Made by a program: the position numbers and the translations under genes
In this document: positions 8,578-17,338 of the stretch, one piece after another
Position numbering within the stretch: position 1 is the first letter of the stretch
Layout of the letters: every line of letters begins with the position of its first letter
The notes under the pieces: model-generated
What the model was told of the DNA's origin: nothing
What the model saw: only the letters and a program-made list of their open reading frames with translations
The model's database searches: none
DNA from: Alphaproteobacteria bacterium
GTDB taxonomy: Bacteria; Pseudomonadota; Alphaproteobacteria; Micavibrionales; Micavibrionaceae
Assembly: GCA_020445145.1 (NCBI GenBank)
Contig: JAGRHC010000018.1
Span: 180,691-244,690 of the forward strand
Direction of reading: 5' to 3'
DNA: 64,000 nt

Positions 8578-9513
8578 ATGAAACTGATCTCTGGCAATTC
8601 AAACGCACCGCTCTCGCAAGCAATCTCCTCCTATCTCGACATCCCCCTGACACAATGCAATATCAAGCGATTCTCCGACATGGAGATCTTTGTCGAGGTT
8701 CTGGACAATGTTCGCGGCGCCGATGCCTTCTTCATCCAGTCCACGTCCTATCCGGCCAACGACCATCTGATGGAGCTTTTGATTGCGATTGATGCCCTGA
8801 AACGCGGCTCCGCGCGCAGGATCACAGCCGTCATCCCTTATTTCGGGTATGCCAGACAAGACCGCAAAACCGGTGGCCGCACGCCCATTTCGGCCAAACT
8901 GGTTGCCGACATTATCACCGCAGCCGGCGCCGACCGTGTCCTGACACTGGAACTGCACGCTGGACAAATTCAAGGTTTCTTCAACATCCCCGTCGATAAC
9001 CTGATCGTCGCCCCGGTGTTCGTGCCGCACATTCAGGATAAATTTAACGGCGAGCGTCTCTGCATCGTGTCCCCGGACGTCGGCGGCGTGGTCCGTGCCC
9101 GCGCGCTGGCCAAACGTTTGAACAATGCAGACCTCGCCATCATCGACAAACGCCGTGAAAAAGCAGGCGTTTCCGAAGTTATGAATGTTATCGGCGATGT
9201 AAATGGCAAGGTTTGTCTGCTGGTAGACGACATCGTCGATTCCGGCGGCACGCTTTGTAATGCCGCCGCAGCGTTGATCGAGAAGGGCGCAAAAGAGGTT
9301 CACGCCTACGTCGTTCACGGCGTCCTCTCCGGTGCAGCTATAGAAAAAGTGCAGAACTCCCCGCTCAAAAAACTGGTCATCACCGACTCGATCGTCGCCA
9401 CACCTGAAGTCGCCGCATGCCCGGATATCGAGCAGCTTAGCATCGCCGGCCTGATGGGTGAAGCTGTCCGCCGCACAAGCGAAGAGCGCTCAATCTCTGA
9501 GCTGTTTAAGTAA
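8578..9513 (+). CDS. prs: Ribose-phosphate pyrophosphokinase
   Basis: A 311-residue PRPP synthetase, the normal class I length. It makes PRPP from ribose 5-phosphate and ATP for purine, pyrimidine, histidine and tryptophan synthesis. Visible motifs are the N-terminal [15 protein letters not shown], the flexible-loop and ATP region [11 protein letters not shown], and the PRPP-binding loop [11 protein letters not shown]. The ATG at 8578 follows a GCAAGGA site and gives the family N-terminus. In many related genomes prs is followed directly by rplY; here two unknown paralogues intervene. Confidence 0.97.
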   Translation: MKLISGNSNAPLSQAISSYLDIPLTQCNIKRFSDMEIFVEVLDNVRGADAFFIQSTSYPANDHLMELLIAIDALKRGSARRITAVIPYFGYARQDRKTGGRTPISAKLVADIITAAGADRVLTLELHAGQIQGFFNIPVDNLIVAPVFVPHIQDKFNGERLCIVSPDVGGVVRARALAKRLNNADLAIIDKRREKAGVSEVMNVIGDVNGKVCLLVDDIVDSGGTLCNAAAALIEKGAKEVHAYVVHGVLSGAAIEKVQNSPLKKLVITDSIVATPEVAACPDIEQLSIAGLMGEAVRRTSEERSISELFK

Positions 9514-9517
9514 GTTT

Positions 9518-9546
9518 TTGACTTTTTATGCGGGCGCGCTTATCAT
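9518..9546 (+). promoter_or_regulatory. Candidate sigma70 promoter of the 9574 gene
   Basis: TTGACT (9518-9523), 17-base spacer, TATCAT (9541-9546), starting 5 bases after the prs stop codon and 28 bases before the next start. It suggests the inserted gene is expressed independently of prs. Confidence 0.6.
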
Positions 9547-9573
9547 TATTCCCATAAAAAATTTGCGGGAAAA

Positions 9574-10359
9574 ATGAATAAGACACCAATAACCACACTC
9601 GAAAAATTCAAGAATGCTGTAATAGAAGTATGTCAGCAGGAAACGGGACTTCTTGAGGACCTCAAGGCGGAAATCGTCGCATATCAAAATAATCCAGACG
9701 ATCAAACTCTGGGGCAAATCCACGCAAAAATTCAGGAAACATTCACCCCGGATCGCTGGATCAGCCAGCATACAAGATTAAATTTTATGAGCCTTGAAGA
9801 GCTGCGCGGTGAAATGTCTCCATCAAACAAGGGCTGGAAGGCAATCCACAGGCTGGATACATTGTTGGAGGCACTCGCAGACAAACAAAACCACATCCAT
9901 GATAAATTTCAACAAACCGGAAACAGCTTTTTTTACATTTTAGGCTTCATCGATGTATTAAGAAATCGTGTGGATGTACAAAGCCTGAAAGCAGATTTGG
10001 CAGAAAAATTTGGACCGGAAAGTGCCGCCGAATTTGAACGGTCTTTTGATGAAACGGAACAGCAGAGGGAACTCGCCAAACAAGCCTTAGGTGAGTTAAA
10101 AAGTATAACCGAGACACCAGAATTTATGGCCGCCCTTAGAGCTTCGCAAGAAAAGTCGCCGAGAAAAGGTCACGGTCTGAGCAGACGCATGCAAATGACC
10201 GGCAAAATAATGGGAGCATTCTTGGCAACAGTTTTCTTTTTAAAAGCAAGCGGATGTAATCCATTTGGCAGCCAGGAACAACCAACATCGCCGGATGTAC
10301 CCTCAGCCACCGAGGAAATCAGCATCGCCAATCCGCCGCCGGAGCCGCCAACGCAATAA
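9574..10359 (+). CDS. Unknown C-terminally anchored protein, paralogue of the 10560 gene
   Basis: A 261-residue protein not recognised in any family. The first 205 residues are charged and helical. Residues 117-157 hold a motif shared with the next gene: a hydrophobic run, VD, then LKADLAEKFG and a short helix. Residues 210-224 form a single hydrophobic segment preceded by basic residues (GLSRRMQMTGK), then C228 and a proline-rich tail of about 30 residues. The likely topology is cytoplasmic body, one C-terminal membrane segment and exported tail. The context before C228 (LKASGC) only loosely resembles a lipobox and is in the wrong place. It has its own promoter and sits inside the prs-rplY interval. 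Confidence 0.75.
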   Translation: MNKTPITTLEKFKNAVIEVCQQETGLLEDLKAEIVAYQNNPDDQTLGQIHAKIQETFTPDRWISQHTRLNFMSLEELRGEMSPSNKGWKAIHRLDTLLEALADKQNHIHDKFQQTGNSFFYILGFIDVLRNRVDVQSLKADLAEKFGPESAAEFERSFDETEQQRELAKQALGELKSITETPEFMAALRASQEKSPRKGHGLSRRMQMTGKIMGAFLATVFFLKASGCNPFGSQEQPTSPDVPSATEEISIANPPPEPPTQ

Positions 10360-10446
10360 AGGCTAAGCCACTATAGATTTGCGGTAATTTATAACTGAGC
10401 AACTTTTCAGCCAAACGAGCCTAAACTTGACGTATCTTTATCAAAG

Positions 10447-10463
10447 ACTGCTACCATAGCAGT
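10447..10463. repeat. Perfect inverted repeat between the two paralogues
   Basis: ACTGCTA-cca-TAGCAGT, a 7-base-pair palindrome with a 3-base loop, 88 bases after the stop of the first gene and 40 bases before the promoter of the second. No T-run follows on the plus strand, so it looks more like an operator or RNA hairpin than a strong terminator. Confidence 0.5.
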
Positions 10464-10502
10464 GAAGAATGCCAGAGGGCTTTGTTTCAAAAATATAGGG
10501 GT

Positions 10503-10532
10503 TTGACAAAGAAAGAGTTTACCTGATATTAT
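10503..10532 (+). promoter_or_regulatory. Strong candidate sigma70 promoter of the 10560 gene
   Basis: A consensus TTGACA (10503-10508), 18-base spacer, TATTAT (10527-10532), followed by AAGGA at 10550-10554 before the ATG at 10560. Confidence 0.65.
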
Positions 10533-10559
10533 TTTACCATAATTTTTATAAGGAAAAAA

Positions 10560-11678
10560 ATGAGTAATACTTCAGACAATTCTCCAAGCGTGCCCAAAAT
10601 AGAAACACTAGCTCAATACATCATTGAGGCGAAAAATATTGTGCCGCCAGAGCCAGTTGGTCGTGAATCTCTTGTCAAGAAACTGGGTATGGAAGAGTCT
10701 GGCGAAGCGGTAAAAACATTTCTGGCTATTTTAAATGACGCGACCAATTTGTGGCCGCATGTAGACAAAAAAAAGCTGGCGGCAGATCTGGCGAAAAGGT
10801 TTGGCAATAATGGAGCGATCGCCATCATGGAGGGGGTCGATAGCATTCAATTAAGGTTTCCCCTAAGGGAAAATGATGATGAGGGACGTCTGGAATCCAT
10901 AGGTAAAAGGGTACGGGTAATACAAAGAGAGGCAGGGATGGTGCTCGTTCGCGAGTGGCATAAGAAGCCTCTTGATGAACTGGGTACCCAGATACAAGAA
11001 CAAGACATCAAAACTTTAGAAGACCTGAAACTGGCAGTAGTCGAAATCGCTAATGAAAGGGTCAAAAAATGTAGCACTCTTTTGGAGCGTTGCAAAGGAC
11101 TAAGCAGAAAAAGCACGGACAAAGAACTTAAGCAATTTGCGAGTGATTGGGGTGAAGTCTTTTTGCCCGGATCCCCAGCAAATTTTATGCAATACAGAAT
11201 TCAGCAGCCTGTTGATAGAGATAGACTTGCAGCCATCATTGTCATTCACAGAGCAAATATTAAAAATCGTAGAGACAAGGTCCATAAGCTATCCAATGAC
11301 CCAAATGAGGCATTTCTATATCTCGCCGAATATAACGATGACTTGAAAGGGCGCATAGACCAAGAGTCGTTCATAGAAGATTTAACACAAAAATTTGGTT
11401 CAGAGACGGCCCAAAATATTATGGAGACAATGAAATATACGAGCGCTACGGCGGCTAGAGAAAAATTTTATCAAGTCGTAGGTGAGCATCAAGCCAGAGG
11501 ACGAAGCAGAATTAAAGCTGGAGTGGTTGCCGCTTTGGGAGCGTTAAGTTTAGCCTTCTGCAACCTCAGTAATAACGGCAAAGAGCCATCAGATAAAAGA
11601 GATCACCCCGATGTGACCGAGAGAGTACCCGCAGGTCAAGTGCCTCCCATAGACCCACCTACAGCCAGTCACGACTAA
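10560..11678 (+). CDS. Unknown C-terminally anchored protein with internal repeat
   Basis: A 372-residue protein of no recognised family. From about residue 150 it aligns with the preceding gene (TLEDLKLAVVEI against TLEKFKNAVIEV). The shared motif occurs twice inside it: residues 50-91 (VDKKKLAADLAKRFG) and 250-290 (IDQESFIEDLTQKFG). Residues 318-333 are a membrane segment preceded by basic residues, followed by C334 and a charged, proline-containing tail of about 38 residues, the same architecture as its neighbour. The body is charged and probably helical. It probably arose by duplication, with extra N-terminal sequence. Function unknown. Confidence 0.75.
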   Translation: MSNTSDNSPSVPKIETLAQYIIEAKNIVPPEPVGRESLVKKLGMEESGEAVKTFLAILNDATNLWPHVDKKKLAADLAKRFGNNGAIAIMEGVDSIQLRFPLRENDDEGRLESIGKRVRVIQREAGMVLVREWHKKPLDELGTQIQEQDIKTLEDLKLAVVEIANERVKKCSTLLERCKGLSRKSTDKELKQFASDWGEVFLPGSPANFMQYRIQQPVDRDRLAAIIVIHRANIKNRRDKVHKLSNDPNEAFLYLAEYNDDLKGRIDQESFIEDLTQKFGSETAQNIMETMKYTSATAAREKFYQVVGEHQARGRSRIKAGVVAALGALSLAFCNLSNNGKEPSDKRDHPDVTERVPAGQVPPIDPPTASHD

Positions 11679-11741
11679 TCATCACCAAATTTTCCTTGCA
11701 AAACCAGAGTCTTTTGCTTATTTTCCGCTATCATTGAAACC

Positions 11742-11768
11742 GGGTCAGGCACCCCTGGAGGCTGACCC
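11742..11768 (+). promoter_or_regulatory. Hairpin in the rplY leader
   Basis: GGGTCAG (11742-11748) and CTGACCC (11762-11768) can pair around a 13-base loop, ending 22 bases before the preferred rplY start. No T-run follows. It could be an r-protein leader structure that controls L25 synthesis, but no named Rfam leader is recognised. Confidence 0.4.
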
Positions 11769-11790
11769 ATAACTTTAAAGGAAAATGGCT

Positions 11791-12441
11791 ATGTCAAAAT
11801 ATGCTTTGAAAGCGGCCAAAAGAGAACGCGCCGGCAAGGGGGTTGCTCGTTCACTGCGCCGCGAGGGACGTACCCCAGCTGTAATTTACGGCGACGGGAA
11901 GGAACCTGTAACAATCTCCCTGAATGAAAACGAAATCAACGTAACGTATAATCGTGGCCACATGCTGACCATGCTGTGCGAACTTGATGTTGACGGCGAT
12001 CAACACCTCGTTCTGGCGCGTGACGTCCAGCTTCACCCGGTCACAGATATTGTGGAACACGTTGACTTCCTGCGCGTTTCTCCGAAAACGAAGATTGCGG
12101 TCATGGTGCCTGTGCACTTCATTAACGAAGACAAATGCCCGGGGATCCATCAAAAAGGGACTCTGAACGTTGTCCGTCACGAAGTTGAACTTCTCTGCAG
12201 CGCGACCAACATTCCCGATCAGATCGAAGTCAACCTCGAAGGCAAACACAACGGTGAACCTGTGAAAATCAGCAGCGCAATTCTGCCTGAAGGCACATCC
12301 CCTGTGATTACCGACCGTGACTTCACAATCGCAACGCTCGTTGCACCGAAAACAGCAGCAGCAATTGAAGCGGAAGAAGCAGCGGAAGCTGCCGAAGACG
12401 CAGCTGAGCCGGAAGCTGAAGCGGAAGAAACGGAAGAATAA
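11791..12441 (+). CDS. rplY: 50S ribosomal protein L25/general stress protein Ctc
   Basis: A 216-residue L25/Ctc protein with the 5S-rRNA-binding domain at the N-terminus (RERAGKGVARSLRREGRTPAVIYG), a C-terminal TL5-type beta domain and a strongly acidic, alanine-rich tail from about residue 188. It binds 5S rRNA in the large subunit. Two ATGs are possible: 11785 is only 2 bases from AAAGGA, while 11791 is 8 bases away and is preferred. It leads the conserved rplY-pth-ychF run. Confidence 0.95.
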   Translation: MSKYALKAAKRERAGKGVARSLRREGRTPAVIYGDGKEPVTISLNENEINVTYNRGHMLTMLCELDVDGDQHLVLARDVQLHPVTDIVEHVDFLRVSPKTKIAVMVPVHFINEDKCPGIHQKGTLNVVRHEVELLCSATNIPDQIEVNLEGKHNGEPVKISSAILPEGTSPVITDRDFTIATLVAPKTAAAIEAEEAAEAAEDAAEPEAEAEETEE

Positions 12442-12543
12442 TCCGTGGCAGGCTGGTTTCAGCAAATCTGCCGGATATTCTCGAATAAACAACGGACAGC
12501 GCCGGGTCAAAGCGGCGCTTTTCAATTGGAGGAGAATGAAAAG

Positions 12544-13125
12544 ATGTGGCTGGTCGTCGGATTGGGCAATCCCGGATCAAAATATGAACGCAACCGCCAC
12601 AATGTCGGGTTTATGGCCGTGGACGCCATCGCAAATGATCCCGCGTCTTTCTCGCCATTCAAAGCCAAGTTTCAGGGAAAACTCTCGGAAGGGCGTATCG
12701 GGAGCACCAAGGTCCTCTTGCTGAAACCCGAAACCTATATGAACAACTCCGGCCAATCCGTCGCCGCAGCCGCCAATTTCTACAAAATCGAAGCCAAACA
12801 CATCATCGTCCTGCATGACGAACTGGACCTGAAACCCGGAGAGGTTCGCGTCAAAAAAGGCGGCGGCAACGCAGGGCATAATGGCCTGAAATCAATGCAG
12901 GCCCACCTCGGAACACCGGATTTCTGGCGCATGCGGATCGGCATCGGTCACCCCGGCGAAAAAGATATGGTTTCGAATTATGTTTTAAGCGATTTTGCCA
13001 AAGCCGATCAGACATGGCTTGACGCATTGCTGCAAGGCGTGGATAAATACGCCGCAAACCTCACGGATGACGGACCGGAAAGTTTCGGCAAGGCGGTCAG
13101 CGATTTTATGCGCCCGCTGGAATAA
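12544..13125 (+). CDS. pth: Peptidyl-tRNA hydrolase
   Basis: A 193-residue enzyme that releases tRNA from drop-off peptidyl-tRNA. It starts at the invariant [19 protein letters not shown], where the His is catalytic, and later has [12 protein letters not shown] and the HDELDLKPG motif. The ATG at 12544 follows GGAGGA; an in-frame upstream start at 12445 would add 33 unrelated residues. It sits between rplY and ychF in the usual order. Confidence 0.97.
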   Translation: MWLVVGLGNPGSKYERNRHNVGFMAVDAIANDPASFSPFKAKFQGKLSEGRIGSTKVLLLKPETYMNNSGQSVAAAANFYKIEAKHIIVLHDELDLKPGEVRVKKGGGNAGHNGLKSMQAHLGTPDFWRMRIGIGHPGEKDMVSNYVLSDFAKADQTWLDALLQGVDKYAANLTDDGPESFGKAVSDFMRPLE

Positions 13126-13147
13126 CAAGAGATAAGGAAAAACAAAA

Positions 13148-14251
13148 ATGGGATTTAACTGCGGAATTGTTGGCCTTCCAAATGTCGGAAAATCAACGCT
13201 CTTCAACGCATTGACAGCCACACAGGCCGCGCAGGCAGCAAACTTCCCCTTTTGCACGATTGAGCCAAACGTGGGCCGAGTAGCCGTCCCCGACATCCGC
13301 ATGGACCAGCTCGCCAAAGTCGCAGGCTCCGCCAACATCATCCCGACCCAGCTAGAATTTGTAGATATAGCAGGCCTCGTGAAAGGCGCATCCCGGGGCG
13401 AGGGCCTCGGCAACCAGTTTCTAGCCAACATCCGCGAAACCGATGCCGTCGTGCACGTTCTGCGCTGCTTCGAAGACGAAGATATCCATCACGTCGAAGG
13501 CTCTGTCGATCCCATTCGCGACGCCGAAACGATTGAAACGGAACTGATGCTTGCCGACCTCGAAAGCATCACCCGCCAGATCGACAACATCGCCCGCAAG
13601 GCCAAATCTGGCGACAAAGATATCAAAGGTCAGCACGAATTTATGCTGCAGGTCAAAGCGGCGCTGGAAGAGGGAAAACCCGCCCGCACTGTCGTTCCGG
13701 CCAATGAAGATGAAACCCGCTGGATGAAAACGATCCAAATGATCACAGCGCGCCCCGTGCTCTATGTCTGCAACGTCAACGAAGAAGACGCCGCCACCGG
13801 CAATGAATGGACCCAAAAGGTTGAAGCGCTTGCCGCCGCGCAAGGTACGCAAGCCGTCACCATCTGCGCCGCGATAGAAAGCGAAATCGCCCAGCTCGAC
13901 AGCGCCGAAGAAAAGGCCGAATTCTTGGAAACACTCGGCCTCGAAGAAGCGGGCCTCGACAAAATTGTGCGCGCAGGCTACGCACTCCTGAACCTCCAGA
14001 CCTATTTCACCGCCGGCCCCAAAGAAACCCGGGCATGGACGGTCCGCATCGGCGCAAAAGCCCCGGAAGCCGCCGGCTGCATCCACTCCGACTTCGAAAA
14101 AGGCTTCATCAAAGCCGAAGTCATCGCCTTTAGCGACTACATTACCTGCGGCGGTGAAGTAGGGGCCAAGGACAAAGGCAAAATGCGCCAGGAAGGCAAA
14201 GAATACGTCGTCCACGATGGCGATGTAATCTTGTTCCGCTTTAACGTCTAA
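13148..14251 (+). CDS. ychF: Redox-regulated ATPase YchF (OLA1 family)
   Basis: A 367-residue TRAFAC-class P-loop protein. The P-loop is GLPNVGKST, the switch region [20 protein letters not shown]. The NKxD position reads NVNE, which explains the preference for ATP over GTP known in this family. A C-terminal TGS domain includes the TFDGG-free end [21 protein letters not shown]-like sequence. YchF binds ribosomes and is involved in redox stress and translation initiation in other bacteria. It is 22 bases downstream of pth. Confidence 0.96.
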   Translation: MGFNCGIVGLPNVGKSTLFNALTATQAAQAANFPFCTIEPNVGRVAVPDIRMDQLAKVAGSANIIPTQLEFVDIAGLVKGASRGEGLGNQFLANIRETDAVVHVLRCFEDEDIHHVEGSVDPIRDAETIETELMLADLESITRQIDNIARKAKSGDKDIKGQHEFMLQVKAALEEGKPARTVVPANEDETRWMKTIQMITARPVLYVCNVNEEDAATGNEWTQKVEALAAAQGTQAVTICAAIESEIAQLDSAEEKAEFLETLGLEEAGLDKIVRAGYALLNLQTYFTAGPKETRAWTVRIGAKAPEAAGCIHSDFEKGFIKAEVIAFSDYITCGGEVGAKDKGKMRQEGKEYVVHDGDVILFRFNV

Positions 14252-14539
14252 GCGCATAATATTGAAAAAAGCGAATTTTCTTGACCGTTTCATGTAAACC
14301 TGTCATGACTGCGCCTCGTTTGAAAATGATGCTCTTTTTTAAGTACAGAGCTTTTGTAGGCGTCTTATAAAAAGTTTTAGTAAGACCTGTGAGCCTTAAA
14401 ATTCACCTTTCCTCGTAAAGTTCAGATTTAGCGAACAGTTTTTCAAAAATCGAACGAAGAAACGCATATGGCGAACAAGGTTTGTCATGTGTGCAGCTTG
14501 GCGGCAATCATGCCACCGGCAGAGAGAAAGATTTGAAAA
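14252..14539 (+). other. Long leader region before the RNA helicase
   Basis: This 288-base gap between ychF and the helicase holds TTGACC at 14281, a 6-base-pair hairpin GTCTTA (14362-14367)/TAAGAC (14381-14386), and a 22-codon ORF at 14468-14536 that ends 3 bases before the helicase ATG. Cold-inducible helicase mRNAs often have long structured leaders, so a regulated 5' UTR is a reasonable reading. No tRNA or known riboswitch was recognised. Confidence 0.45.
14468..14536 (+). CDS. Possible 22-residue leader peptide upstream of the helicase
   Basis: ATG at 14468, then 21 codons and TGA at 14534-14536. The peptide begins MANKVCHVCSLAA and carries a C-x2-C motif. Its stop lies 3 bases before the helicase start, which would allow translational coupling. 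The ribosome-binding site is weak. It is too short to prove by sequence alone; chance is a real alternative. Confidence 0.3.
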   Translation: MANKVCHVCSLAAIMPPAERKI

Positions 14540-15754
14540 ATGAAAAATTTTGATGGATTCGGTTTATCGCCTGTTTTGGCAAAATCACTGGCATACATGA
14601 AATACACAAAGCCAACCCCTATTCAGGAGCAGGCGATTCCTCTGGCCCTCGAAGGGCATGACATCATGGGAACGGCGCAAACCGGAACAGGAAAAACAGC
14701 CGCTTTCGCAATCCCCTTGGTTGAAAAACTCCTGAATGACCCCCAAGGCTCAGCGCTTGTCCTGACACCAACGCGCGAACTCGGCAAACAGATCATTGAT
14801 ATCATGCACCAGCTTCTCGGCCCCAAAAGCGCGATCAAAACAGCCTTTATTATCGGCGGCGAGTCCATGGGCAAACAATTCAATCAGCTTCGTGCAAAGC
14901 CGCGCCTGATTGTCGGAACGCCGGGCCGCATCAACGATCACCTCGAGCGGGGCTCTTTGAAGCTGAATGACACGCATTTACTTGTGTTGGATGAAACAGA
15001 CCGTATGCTCGATATGGGCTTTACGATCCAGCTCGAAAGAATTTTCAAATACATGCCCGAAAAGCGGCAGACCCTGATGTTCTCTGCAACGCTACCCAAA
15101 AACATCCTAAAGCTTTCAGAAAAATATCTGAACGACCCAAAACGCGTTGCCGTCGGGGAAACCAACGTCGTGGCGAAGAACATTAAACAGGACGTCATCC
15201 GCATCGAACAAGACAAAAAATACGATGAGTTGATGTCCCAGCTTTACGATCGCAAAGGCTCGGTAATTGTTTTCGTCAAAACCAAATACAACGCCGACCG
15301 AATGGCCAAGAATTTGCGCCGCGACGGCTTTGAAACCGAGGCGCTGCACGGCGATCTCCGGCAAAACAAGCGTGACAGGGTCATGCAGGGGTTCAGGAAA
15401 CAGGATTTCCGTGTCCTGATCGCCACAGACATCGCCGCGCGCGGCCTTGATGTTCCGCATATCGAGCACGTTATCAACTACGATTTGCCGCAAGTCGCCG
15501 AGGATTTCATCCATCGTATGGGCCGCACCGCAAGGGCTGGCGCAGAAGGCTCAGCCGTAAGCTTCGTGTCAAATCAGGATGGAAGAAAATGGCATGCGAT
15601 CGAGCGTCTGCTGAACCCGAATGCTGCGCCGACTAAATTCGAAAAAGCACCGCGCCCATCAGGCAATAAGTCGCGTAAACAAGACGGACGGCAACAAAAC
15701 GGCCGACCGACGCCAAAAAGACGTTTCAATCGCTCAAAGAAAAAAGCGGCTTAA
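14540..15754 (+). CDS. DEAD-box family ATP-dependent RNA helicase (RhlE-like), DETD variant
   Basis: A 404-residue superfamily 2 helicase. Motif I is AQTGTGKT (46-53), Ia PTRELGKQ, Ib TPGR, motif II DETD (151-154) in place of DEAD, motif III SAT, then the RecA2 motifs with IAARGLDVPHIEHVINYD and HRMGRTARAG. The C-terminal tail is basic and glutamine/asparagine-rich, suited to RNA binding. Such helicases act in ribosome assembly, RNA decay and cold adaptation. The preceding long leader suggests regulated expression. It is convergent with the next gene with 1 base between them. Confidence 0.94.
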   Translation: MKNFDGFGLSPVLAKSLAYMKYTKPTPIQEQAIPLALEGHDIMGTAQTGTGKTAAFAIPLVEKLLNDPQGSALVLTPTRELGKQIIDIMHQLLGPKSAIKTAFIIGGESMGKQFNQLRAKPRLIVGTPGRINDHLERGSLKLNDTHLLVLDETDRMLDMGFTIQLERIFKYMPEKRQTLMFSATLPKNILKLSEKYLNDPKRVAVGETNVVAKNIKQDVIRIEQDKKYDELMSQLYDRKGSVIVFVKTKYNADRMAKNLRRDGFETEALHGDLRQNKRDRVMQGFRKQDFRVLIATDIAARGLDVPHIEHVINYDLPQVAEDFIHRMGRTARAGAEGSAVSFVSNQDGRKWHAIERLLNPNAAPTKFEKAPRPSGNKSRKQDGRQQNGRPTPKRRFNRSKKKAA

Positions 15755-15755
15755 T

Positions 15756-17228
15756 CTAGCGGCCCGCGGGCGCCGCAACGCAAGGTCCGGGATTCGGCAT
15801 CCCCAAAGGAGGGCAGGCAGGCGGTGGCTCCGACCCCGTCTGGCCCGTTGCGCCTTGAGAGTTTGCAACGGCCCGGTCAACGGCGCTCGGTTCACGCGCG
15901 GCTGATCCCGCAAATGAGTTCTGACACGCGCCGCGCGCCGCGTCATTCGCATTGCACGCACCATCATTGATCATTTGATCAGCCGTTGGCGGCGCAAACC
16001 CGGCCGGATCATGGCTCGGACGAGCAGGGGCACATGCTTCACCACCGGCACCGCCCAGCACAACATAGGCATCGCGGTGCTGTGCATATTCTTTTTGATT
16101 CACGCGGTAATAGGCCAGAGGCGACAAACGCTCGGAGTACCCGGAGAAGTAAGTCCCGCCAAACTCTTCCTGAAAGGCCTTGTTTCTAAAATTCTCTATA
16201 ACCGCCGCGTAATAATAATCATTTGAACGGAGATCATCCTCAGTCACACCGACATTATAGATAAGATGGTCATGGCGGGCTTTCATATCCGCATTGTCTT
16301 CAACAGTCGGCTTTCCAAGGCCATCCTCAACCAACGCCAGATCATCAATATGGGGCACGTAATCGCCTCTGACAATCGCCTCGCCGATTTCATGCTTTGA
16401 AATCCCCTTACAGGCGGCTTGCTCAATCATAATCTCGGCGGCAATCCTGCCGACATCTTGACGGCAAAAGGTAGAATTCATAAAGGATTGTTCTGGTGTC
16501 TCACCTTGCTTGACCTGAAAAAAGCCACCAGCAAGCGCTGCGTTAATAATACGCTCCTTTTGTGCATCCGTCGCATCAATCAGCATATCTGCACCGGTTA
16601 AGCTATTATAGTAGCTCGTATTATCAAGCTTTTGGCGAAAAGCATCACTGAAAAAGCGATCCGGATCTTGCGGTGCATTCGGTCCATTCCACGGCGCATC
16701 CGCAGTCCGCGAGAGCGCAAACGCAAATCCACGAGATGTCCCGTCCGGAACATAAGAAAGCGGCAACGCCCCGTCATTCATCAGGGAAATCAGATTGAGA
16801 AGGGCAATTTTATCTGCAAGGCTCTCAACATTCTCCTTTACAACAGGATCTGTCTGTTGTGCCGCATAAGCCTTTACAGCCTTGACATCATCAAGAGGAA
16901 TATCTTGAGGAATATGAAGCTCTTCCGCGCGTTTTTTAACAAGCTTATCAAGGAAGCGAACAGCATCTTCGTTACCAGACATAACCCAGGGGTCAAACTT
17001 GTCGTCAATATCGGCATTCTCCAACTGAACACGCGTCAACGCGGCGCGCAAAGGCTGGGTTGTCTTAATATCGACACGATATGTATTGGTTTTCTCGGCA
17101 GGATCAGCCTCAACACCCAAAACCTTCTGGGCTTCTTCAATGACACGGCGCGCAGCCTCTTCCTGCGTTTCAACAGGCAGAAATTTCTGCTCTTCTGAAC
17201 TCTCTTTGCCTTGAACTGGTTCCGGCAT
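15756..17228 (-). CDS. Unknown 490-residue orphan protein
   Basis: A protein not recognised in any family. There is no signal peptide or membrane segment. Residues 1-390 are mixed helical and acidic with aromatic patches (SYYNSLTGADML, NDYYYAAVIENFRNKAF). The last 95 residues are low-complexity, rich in Ala, Gly, Pro and Cys, with cysteines spaced through the tail (GGEACAPARPS, DGACNAND, RGACQNS, PPPACPP). This tail may be disordered or an export/surface tail. The coding quality is good over its full length, so it is a real gene. It lies between the helicase and ilvE and may be cotranscribed behind ilvE. Confidence 0.75.
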   Translation of the reverse strand: MPEPVQGKESSEEQKFLPVETQEEAARRVIEEAQKVLGVEADPAEKTNTYRVDIKTTQPLRAALTRVQLENADIDDKFDPWVMSGNEDAVRFLDKLVKKRAEELHIPQDIPLDDVKAVKAYAAQQTDPVVKENVESLADKIALLNLISLMNDGALPLSYVPDGTSRGFAFALSRTADAPWNGPNAPQDPDRFFSDAFRQKLDNTSYYNSLTGADMLIDATDAQKERIINAALAGGFFQVKQGETPEQSFMNSTFCRQDVGRIAAEIMIEQAACKGISKHEIGEAIVRGDYVPHIDDLALVEDGLGKPTVEDNADMKARHDHLIYNVGVTEDDLRSNDYYYAAVIENFRNKAFQEEFGGTYFSGYSERLSPLAYYRVNQKEYAQHRDAYVVLGGAGGEACAPARPSHDPAGFAPPTADQMINDGACNANDAARGACQNSFAGSAAREPSAVDRAVANSQGATGQTGSEPPPACPPLGMPNPGPCVAAPAGR

Positions 17229-17338
17229 ATTTCACCCTAATTTGACTTTTGCTTATATTTTACATCAAACGCAAAAGTTTCTTCTTTTCAGAAGATTATA
17301 GAGAAGAGGAACGCTCTTTGTCAAATAAACAGCAGGGC

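Noticed and set aside
13421-14293. 290-codon frame antisense to ychF
   Set aside because: It is a shadow of ychF, explained by codon bias of the real gene; composition is unlike a protein.
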